In this document: piece by piece, positions 7,014 to 12,464 of the stretch
Position numbering within the stretch: the stretch's first letter is position 1
How the letters are laid out: the number at the start of each line of letters is the position of its first letter
Assembly (NCBI GenBank): GCA_900313405.1
Contig: OMQY01000223.1
Span: 1-14,098, forward strand
Origin: an uncultured Eubacteriales bacterium
GTDB taxonomy: Bacteria; Bacillota_A; Clostridia; Saccharofermentanales; Saccharofermentanaceae
Direction of reading: 5' to 3'
Length of the DNA stretch: 14,098 bases
Notes under the pieces: model-generated
Databases searched by the model: none
Told to the model about the DNA's origin: nothing
Seen by the model: the letters and a program-made list of their open reading frames with translations, nothing else
Translations under genes and position numbers: made by a program

Positions 7014-8057
7014 ATGCGTATTGTAGTACTCGGTGGCGGCTTAAGCCCCGAAAGAGATGTATCCAAGAAGTCGGCGAGTCTTATCGCGAACGCGCTGCTG
7101 TCCAAAGGACACGAGGTAGCCGTTATCGACCTGTACGACGGTGTGGAGGATGACACTCCCGTTGAGGACCTTTTCCGTAAAGGTACGGAGGAGCTTTTCG
7201 ATTATGATATTCCGGAAAGTGAGCCGGACCTCAACGCGCTGATCGCAGCGCACGGCGGCAGGAAAGAGTGGATCGGTCCCCGTGTCATCGAAGTATGCAA
7301 ATATGCTGATGTGGCATTCCTGGGTCTTCACGGATCACATGGCGAGAACGGCCAGGTTCAGGCGGTGCTCGACGCTTACGGCATCAAGTACACGGGTTGT
7401 AACTACCTCGGATGTGCCATCGCGATGGATAAGAATCTGTCCAAGGCTCTGGTTGCCGGCGAGGGAATGAACACGGCCAAGTGGTTCACGGATAAGGCCG
7501 AGAATATCACGATAGACAGAGTAAAGGATGAGATCGGGCTGCCATGTGTCGTTAAGCCCATCGGCTGCGGCAGCAGCTGCGGCGTATCGATCGTAAAGAC
7601 TGAAGGAGAACTGTCAGCGGCACTTGCTTATGCACAGAAGTACGAACAGCTCATCCTCGTCGAACAGTTCCTGAGAGGTCGTGAGATCACGGTCGGAGTA
7701 TTAGGCGGCAAGGCGCTCCCGATCATCGAGATCAAGCCTCACGAAGGCTTCTATGACTATAAGAATAAATATCAGGCGGGACTTACGACACACATCTGTC
7801 CTGCTGACCTCGGAGACTATCCCGAAGAGGCTAAGCGCGAAGCCGAGAAGATCTTCGCGATACTCAGAATGAGTTCTTACGGAAGGATCGACATGATCTT
7901 CGATGAGGATGCCGGCAAGTTCTGGTTCATCGAGGCCAATAACCTTCCCGGCATGACAAATACAAGTCTGGTGCCTGAAGCAGCAGCCGCTGTCGGGATC
8001 AAGTATGAGGACCTGTGTGAACGTATCGCACTGGCAGCCGGAAGGGACGACGTCTGA
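7014..8057 (+). CDS. ddl: D-alanine--D-alanine ligase
   Basis: The 347-residue product is an ATP-grasp ligase that joins two D-Ala using ATP in the cytoplasm, supplying the dipeptide for UDP-MurNAc-pentapeptide. The N-terminal domain shows GGGLSPERDVS (7-17, with E13) and LHGSHGENGQ (105-114). The ATP-grasp core shows KPIGCGSSCGVS (181-192), and the metal ligands D293 (RIDMIFD), E307 and N309 lie in FIEANNLPGMT. The omega loop FYDYKNKY (246-253) keeps the Tyr (Y253) typical of D-Ala-D-Ala ligases. VanA-type D-Ala-D-Lac ligases change this position, so ordinary dipeptide specificity is expected. Length is normal for the family. The stop overlaps the next start by one base (TGATG), pointing to translational coupling with the flavoprotein. 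Identification is firm; only substrate preference is inferred. Confidence 0.95.
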   Translation: MRIVVLGGGLSPERDVSKKSASLIANALLSKGHEVAVIDLYDGVEDDTPVEDLFRKGTEELFDYDIPESEPDLNALIAAHGGRKEWIGPRVIEVCKYADVAFLGLHGSHGENGQVQAVLDAYGIKYTGCNYLGCAIAMDKNLSKALVAGEGMNTAKWFTDKAENITIDRVKDEIGLPCVVKPIGCGSSCGVSIVKTEGELSAALAYAQKYEQLILVEQFLRGREITVGVLGGKALPIIEIKPHEGFYDYKNKYQAGLTTHICPADLGDYPEEAKREAEKIFAILRMSSYGRIDMIFDEDAGKFWFIEANNLPGMTNTSLVPEAAAAVGIKYEDLCERIALAAGRDDV

Positions 8058-9304
8058 TGAGTGTCAGGGTCGGCATTGTCGGAGGCGGAATGGCAGGTCT
8101 TGCTGCCGCAGCATTTTTGAAGCGCGAGAAGGATCTCGGCGCTGATGTCTGCTATACCATCCTCGAAAAGGGTGACCGCCCGGGGCGCAAGCTCCTTATG
8201 ACCGGACACGGACGTTGTAATATCACGAACCGTAAGGCTCCCGCCAAGCTTAAGGAAGGCTACCATGAGGCAGGAAGCTATATCTATAAGGCATTGAAGG
8301 CTTTCGATCCGGATAATGCGGCGGAGTTCTTCGAGTCTGTCCTCGGAGTCCCGCTCAAGGAAGAAGATAATAACCGCATGTTCCCTGCGAGCGATAAAGC
8401 TAAGACGATCCTTGATGCTCTTACAAAATATGTCGGCAGCGACAATATCGTCACCGGCTTTAACTGCGTTGATATCGATATCATGGATGATCACGCAGAC
8501 CTTACGGCAGAGGACGGACGTCATGCGACTGTCGATGTCGTAATACTCGCCTGCGGCGGAAAGAGTTATCCTACGACCGGATCTGACGGATCGGGCTATG
8601 CGCTCGCGGAGAGCATCGGACATACGGTAACGCCCCTGATCCCTGCTCTGACGAGTGTAGACGTTGCTTCGGAGGATCGCGTCTTTACCGCGGCCGTCAG
8701 CGGTGTCTCAGTGTCAGCGGACGCCAGCCTTTACTATGATTCGCGTAAACAGGCGACCGGAACCGGAGATGTGCTCTTCACGGAAAGAGGCGTATCCGGT
8801 CCCGCGATAATGGAGCTAAGCCGCGAGATCCCTCGTGACATCGGTGACAGGGACGGTTGGATCGAGATCGATTTTGCCCCCTGCATCACAGACGAAGAGT
8901 TCGATTCCGAATTCGCTCAACTGGTGAACGATAAGCCTGATACGAAGCTCACGACGCTCGGAAGTAATTATGTGCCCGGATCAGTCGCCGAGAATCTCGG
9001 AGTCCGTGCGGGAGTAACCGAACTCTATGCTTCGGCAACTACCAGAGAAAAGAGACGTGCCTACGAGAAGGAGATCAAGCATCTGACACTTCATATCGAC
9101 GATGCTCCCGGGTATGGGAATGCTTACGTTACAAGAGGCGGTGTCTCCCTTAAGGAGGTCGACCGTGAGACGATGCGTTCCAAGATCTCTCCCCGCGTCT
9201 ACATCGTAGGTGAGATGCTCGATATCGACGGCATCTCAGGCGGATATAATCTTCAGGCCTGTATGAGCGAGGCGTTTATTGCGGTAAGGGATATTCTGAT
9301 ATAA
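8057..9304 (+). CDS. BaiN/HI0933-family FAD-dependent oxidoreductase
   Basis: The 415-residue flavoprotein begins with a Rossmann dinucleotide motif GIVGGGMAGLAAA (6-18), followed by the family signature GRKLLMTGHGRCNITN (43-58). Further hallmarks are NRMFPASDKA (106-115), ACGGKSYPTTGSDG (165-178) and the C-terminal FAD-binding segment GEMLDIDGISGGYNLQ (385-400). These define the YhiN/HI0933/BaiN group of NAD(P)/FAD oxidoreductases. BaiN of Clostridium scindens has been linked to bile acid 7-dehydroxylation, but the family is widespread and most members have no known substrate, so no bile acid role should be read into it. The ATG overlaps the ddl stop by one base, with GGAAGGGA at 8040-8047 inside ddl as the likely ribosome binding site. 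It is soluble and cytoplasmic, with full family length. Confidence 0.9.
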   Translation: MSVRVGIVGGGMAGLAAAAFLKREKDLGADVCYTILEKGDRPGRKLLMTGHGRCNITNRKAPAKLKEGYHEAGSYIYKALKAFDPDNAAEFFESVLGVPLKEEDNNRMFPASDKAKTILDALTKYVGSDNIVTGFNCVDIDIMDDHADLTAEDGRHATVDVVILACGGKSYPTTGSDGSGYALAESIGHTVTPLIPALTSVDVASEDRVFTAAVSGVSVSADASLYYDSRKQATGTGDVLFTERGVSGPAIMELSREIPRDIGDRDGWIEIDFAPCITDEEFDSEFAQLVNDKPDTKLTTLGSNYVPGSVAENLGVRAGVTELYASATTREKRRAYEKEIKHLTLHIDDAPGYGNAYVTRGGVSLKEVDRETMRSKISPRVYIVGEMLDIDGISGGYNLQACMSEAFIAVRDILI

Positions 9305-9370
9305 AATATAGCAGTTATGTTCGCGACAGCAGCGGGTTTCCCGCAGCATTTCACCTGACGTGAGGTTCGG

Positions 9371-9856
9371 ATGAGTACTAACAAGAGAGAAGACTACATA
9401 AGCTGGGACGAGTATTTCATGGGCGTTGCGATTCTGTCGGCACAGAGGAGCAAGGATCCCAATACACAGGTCGGAGCCTGTATCGTTAATGACGATCGTA
9501 AGATCCTGACGGTAGGCTATAACGGTCTTCCTATCGGATGTTCCGATGATGATTTTCCCTGGTCAAGAGAAGGCGGGACATACGAGACAAAGTATGCTTA
9601 CGTCTGCCATGCCGAGATGAACGCGATCCTTAACTGTAATACGGCGCTTAAGGATTCGACGATCTACGTATCTCTCTTCCCCTGTCAGGAATGCACAAAG
9701 GCTCTTATCCAGAAGGGGATAAGAGAGATCATCTACGCGGATGACAAATATCACGATACCGAAGGAGCTGCAGCGGCCCGCCGGATGCTCGATGCCGCAG
9801 GCGTCATCTACAGACCGTATGCTCCTTCCGGACGATCCATTGAGATCAACGTGTAA
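9371..9856 (+). CDS. Deoxycytidylate (dCMP) deaminase
   Basis: The 161-residue product is a zinc-dependent cytidine-deaminase-fold enzyme. The catalytic motif is HAEMNA (H80, E82 as proton shuttle), with zinc ligands C105 and C108 in PCQEC. The N-terminal half carries SKDPNTQVGA and YNGLPIGCSDDDFPW, typical of dCMP deaminases (ComEB/DCTD type) rather than free-base or tRNA deaminases. It converts dCMP to dUMP, feeding thymidylate synthesis. The ATG at 9371 follows a weak TGAGG at 9360-9364. The 66-base spacer from the flavoprotein contains a small GCGGG/CCCGC hairpin (9332-9344) without a T run, so read-through is expected. The GH5 gene starts 21 bases downstream, suggesting one transcript. 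Confidence 0.93.
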   Translation: MSTNKREDYISWDEYFMGVAILSAQRSKDPNTQVGACIVNDDRKILTVGYNGLPIGCSDDDFPWSREGGTYETKYAYVCHAEMNAILNCNTALKDSTIYVSLFPCQECTKALIQKGIREIIYADDKYHDTEGAAAARRMLDAAGVIYRPYAPSGRSIEINV

Positions 9857-9877
9857 GAACAGTACAGAGAGGTTTAC

Positions 9878-11983
9878 ATGATAATACGAAGATCCGCAGC
9901 CGTACTGATAAGTGCGGCTGCTCTCTTAGGAACAGCAACTGTTCCGTACCTCATAAATGAGGGTGATACAGTGATCGCATCTCCCGTTATCCTCGGGGAA
10001 GCGACGGGAAAGGTCGACAATGTCAATCCCTGGGGCAACGGCGGACAGATCACACTGACGCTGTCTGGCTGTGCGGGGTATGAGACCATAACTGTCGTCG
10101 TCGAATTCTCCGGAACAGTCGATTCGGCATCCGGATGGGGATTCGATACTTATACGGTCTCCGGCAACCGTGTCACCGCCGTAGTATCCGCCACGGGTGC
10201 CAATTCCTGGGGCTTTGACGGCAATGTCGGCATCCAGGTAAGCGGATCCGGGATCGATTCCGCTTCACTGATCTCAGTTACTGGCGAGGGCTCATATTCC
10301 GGCGGCAACAACGGCGGCGGAGGCAACAACGGCGGCGGATCGTCCCAGACTCAGGAGACGGGCGTTCCGACGGGTGAGGTCCCGGATGCGCCGGCACCGG
10401 AGGGCGTTCAGGGAGATGACTGGCTGACGACTGACGGCGATAAGATCACGGATATGAACGGCACAGAGGTATGGCTGACCGGCTGTAACTGGTTCGGATA
10501 TAATACCGGAACGAATATTTTCGACGGGGTATGGAACTGTAATCTCAAGGATGCACTCAAAGGTATCGCAGATCACGGATTCAACCTTCTTCGTGTGCCG
10601 ATATCGGCTGAACTGCTGCTTCAGTGGAGCAGGGGTGAATATCCGACCGCCAACTATAATCAGGCTTATAACTCCGAACTGAACGGAATGAATTCGCTCG
10701 AGATCTTCGATTACGTGCTGACGCTGTGTTCACAGAACGGGATGAAGGTCATGCTCGATATCCACAGTGCCAATACGGATGCTTCGGGACACAACGCCCC
10801 TCTGTGGTATACGGACAGGATAAGTGCCGAACAGTATCTGGAGGCTCTCGACTGGGTGTCTGCCAGGTATGCCGACAACGATACGATAATCGCTTATGAT
10901 CTGAAGAACGAGCCGCACGGCAAAGCCTCGGAGACGGAGCACGCGATATGGAATGATTCGACTTCATCCAACAACTGGAAGTATGTCGCGGAGCAGGCCG
11001 GCAATATCGTCCTGGACAATAATCCTCATGCCCTGATCATGATCGAGGGCATACAGATCTTCCCGATCGATCCCGTCGCAAACAACTTCACATCGACTGA
11101 CGATGAGGACTATTACAACTCGTGGTGGGGCGGCAATCTCCGCGCCGTAGAGTACTATCCGATAGACTTCGGTTCTCCCGAGCGTAATGCGCAGATAGTC
11201 TATTCGCCTCACGATTATGGCCCCGCAGTCTATGCCCAGCCCTGGTTCGAGGGCGGATTCACATATCAGTCACTTATGGATGATTACTGGTATGATGCGT
11301 GGCTCTATATCGACGATCAGGAGATCGCGCCGCTGCTTATAGGCGAGTGGGGAGGCTTCATGAGCGGGGACAACCTGACATGGCTTCAGTACATGCGCGA
11401 TCTGATCGCCGAGTACCACCTGAACCACACTTTCTGGTGCTATAATGCCAACTCCGGTGACACCGGCGGGCTGGTCCTCGATGACTTCGTAACCTGGGAC
11501 ACCGAGAAATATGACCTGGTCGAAAGTGTTCTCTGGCAAACATCAGACGGCACGTTCATCGGTCTCGATCATGCCATCCCTCTCGGCAGCAACGGAATGT
11601 CCCTCAGCGATTATTCGGGCATTGACATCGAGCCTGCCGAGCCTGTTGAGACAGTTGATGCCGGCGAGACCGTTACAACAACGGCATCCGGATCTGCTGA
11701 GGTAAGCGATGCGACTGTGCCTGATGTCAGCTCTTCCGGCTCAGACGCTGCTGTATCGGATATGATCCCGTCGAACGGGACAGACCCGGCTGTAACGGAC
11801 TCATCCGAGAAGACGAGCGGCGGCTCCGAGACCCATTATTCGTCTCCTCTTAAGATCGTCCTGATCGTGCTTGTCTGGCTTATCGGCATCGGAGTCATCC
11901 TCCTTGTCGGAAGGTTCATAGGTCTCCTGGCGAGCGGGCACGAACCTCGCGATGCCGTAAAGAGACTGTTCAGGAGAAGATAA
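9878..11983 (+). CDS. Membrane-anchored GH5 endoglucanase with N-terminal Trp-rich module
   Basis: The 701-residue product starts at an ATG five bases after AGAGAGG (9866-9872). In order: signal peptide 1-34 (hydrophobic 6-22, likely cut after VIA); a beta-rich module about 41-136 with three W-G motifs (W52, W87, W111); a Gly/Asn linker 142-155; a GH5 catalytic domain about 182-572; a Ser/Thr/Val/Asp-rich linker 583-655; one membrane helix about 658-684; and a basic 17-residue tail. GH5 hallmarks are R239 (LLRVPIS), H296 (LDIHS), N344-E345 (NEP; E345 is the acid/base), H445 and Y447 (SPHDYGP) and nucleophile E490 (IGEWGG). Family knowledge makes it a retaining beta-glycanase, most likely on cellulose or another beta-1,4-glucan, held on the outer face of the membrane. 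There is no dockerin, LPxTG or SLH domain. The N-terminal module resembles that of the protein at 12465. A different beta-glycan substrate is possible. Confidence 0.9.
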   Translation: MIIRRSAAVLISAAALLGTATVPYLINEGDTVIASPVILGEATGKVDNVNPWGNGGQITLTLSGCAGYETITVVVEFSGTVDSASGWGFDTYTVSGNRVTAVVSATGANSWGFDGNVGIQVSGSGIDSASLISVTGEGSYSGGNNGGGGNNGGGSSQTQETGVPTGEVPDAPAPEGVQGDDWLTTDGDKITDMNGTEVWLTGCNWFGYNTGTNIFDGVWNCNLKDALKGIADHGFNLLRVPISAELLLQWSRGEYPTANYNQAYNSELNGMNSLEIFDYVLTLCSQNGMKVMLDIHSANTDASGHNAPLWYTDRISAEQYLEALDWVSARYADNDTIIAYDLKNEPHGKASETEHAIWNDSTSSNNWKYVAEQAGNIVLDNNPHALIMIEGIQIFPIDPVANNFTSTDDEDYYNSWWGGNLRAVEYYPIDFGSPERNAQIVYSPHDYGPAVYAQPWFEGGFTYQSLMDDYWYDAWLYIDDQEIAPLLIGEWGGFMSGDNLTWLQYMRDLIAEYHLNHTFWCYNANSGDTGGLVLDDFVTWDTEKYDLVESVLWQTSDGTFIGLDHAIPLGSNGMSLSDYSGIDIEPAEPVETVDAGETVTTTASGSAEVSDATVPDVSSSGSDAAVSDMIPSNGTDPAVTDSSEKTSGGSETHYSSPLKIVLIVLVWLIGIGVILLVGRFIGLLASGHEPRDAVKRLFRRR

Positions 11984-12016
11984 AAGGGAACGTGCGCTTC
12001 CGGTCTTTGCAAAGAA

Positions 12017-12047
12017 AAACTTCCGCTTCAACATGAAGCGGAAGTTT
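12017..12047. terminator. Perfect 14-bp hairpin after the GH5 gene, probable bidirectional terminator
   Basis: AAACTTCCGCTTCA (12017-12030) pairs perfectly with TGAAGCGGAAGTTT (12034-12047) around a three-base loop, 34 bases after the GH5 stop. On the plus strand only the TTT ending the stem serves as a T run. Read on the minus strand the stem is followed by TTCTTTG, making the T-rich tract stronger in that direction. It most likely ends the ddl-GH5 operon. Confidence 0.75.
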
Positions 12048-12176
12048 ACATGAATACCAGAGGTTGTGGATGGTAATATGGCGGCGACGATTCTATCGGA
12101 GTTAAACTGAAACACAATGATAAAAGGATTGATATAGTGGGGTTTAGAATGATTGTGGACGTTTCAGGAATGTCGT

Positions 12177-12269
12177 ATGCCGCAGCCTCCTCATGGTGAT
12201 CCTGTAGTTGATTGGTATCCGGGTCTGTCCAAACTGAACCAACAGATACACGATAATATTGTCAGATAA
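12177..12269 (+). CDS. Possible 30-residue ORF or gene remnant
   Basis: ATG at 12177 follows AGGA (12166-12169) by seven bases and reads 30 codons to TAA at 12267. The peptide is Pro-rich at first (MPQPPHGDPVVDWYPG) and then polar and helical-looking (LSKLNQQIHDNIVR). The same frame is open upstream only to a TGA about 27 bases away. It resembles no family I know. It could be a small protein, the end of a decayed gene or chance; the plausible ribosome binding site and protein-like composition are the only support. Confidence 0.2.
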   Translation: MPQPPHGDPVVDWYPGLSKLNQQIHDNIVR

Positions 12270-12339
12270 GCGGGCTTTATTCTTTTCCCAAAACTATATT
12301 TTTTGTCGATTCTCTATCCGGTTTGCTTCTCGAAAACGC

Positions 12340-12358
12340 TGACACCGGTCATCTGTCA
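12340..12358. promoter_or_regulatory. Inverted repeat upstream of the stalk-protein promoter
   Basis: TGACA at 12340-12344 and TGTCA at 12354-12358 form an inverted repeat with a nine-base spacer that contains ACCGGT. It ends 20 bases before the -35 box at 12379, a fitting position for an activator or repressor site. The evidence is symmetry and position only. Confidence 0.3.
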
Positions 12359-12378
12359 ATTATTATTAATATAAAAAG

Positions 12379-12407
12379 ATGAAAAAACTCCCCGGAGGGT
12401 ATATAAT
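12379..12407 (+). promoter_or_regulatory. Sigma-A-type promoter of the stalk-protein gene
   Basis: A perfect -10 TATAAT is at 12402-12407. ATGAAA at 12379-12384 matches four of six bases of TTGACA with the ideal 17-base spacer. Transcription would start near 12414, giving a leader of about 50 bases. This gives the stalk gene its own transcription, separate from the GH5 operon. Confidence 0.65.
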
Positions 12408-12415
12408 CAAAAGAG

Positions 12416-12435
12416 GTTCTGTGTGGTGGCAGAAC
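12416..12435 (+). promoter_or_regulatory. Stem-loop at the 5' end of the stalk-protein mRNA
   Basis: GTTCTG (12416-12421) and CAGAAC (12430-12435) form a perfect 6-bp stem with an 8-base loop TGTGGTGG, almost exactly at the predicted transcript start. It could stabilise the mRNA or be a DNA operator overlapping the start site. It is too small for a riboswitch. Confidence 0.4.
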
Positions 12436-12464
12436 AGATCAGATAACGGGGGTTGTCGTTGATT

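Larger units (their letters stand above)
12048..12360. other. Spacer without a confident gene
   Basis: Between the hairpin ending at 12047 and the promoter near 12379, I find no gene of convincing length on either strand. The stretch is more A/T-rich than the neighbouring genes. It contains one candidate 30-codon ORF (12177-12269), a few shorter open stretches, and an inverted repeat TGACA (12340-12344) / TGTCA (12354-12358). No tRNA-like or transposon-end structure is evident. Confidence 0.6.

Noticed and set aside
7014..8057. Possible vancomycin-resistance (VanA-like D-Ala-D-Lac) ligase
   Set aside because: The omega-loop Tyr typical of D-Ala-D-Ala ligases is kept (FYDYKNKY) and no van regulatory or dehydrogenase genes are nearby.
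8057..9304. Bile acid 7-dehydroxylation gene
   Set aside because: The family resemblance to BaiN is real but no other bai gene is present; most family members have unrelated or unknown roles.
9332..9344. GCGGG/CCCGC hairpin between the flavoprotein and dCMP deaminase genes as terminator
   Set aside because: The stem is only 5 bp with a 3-base loop and no following T run.
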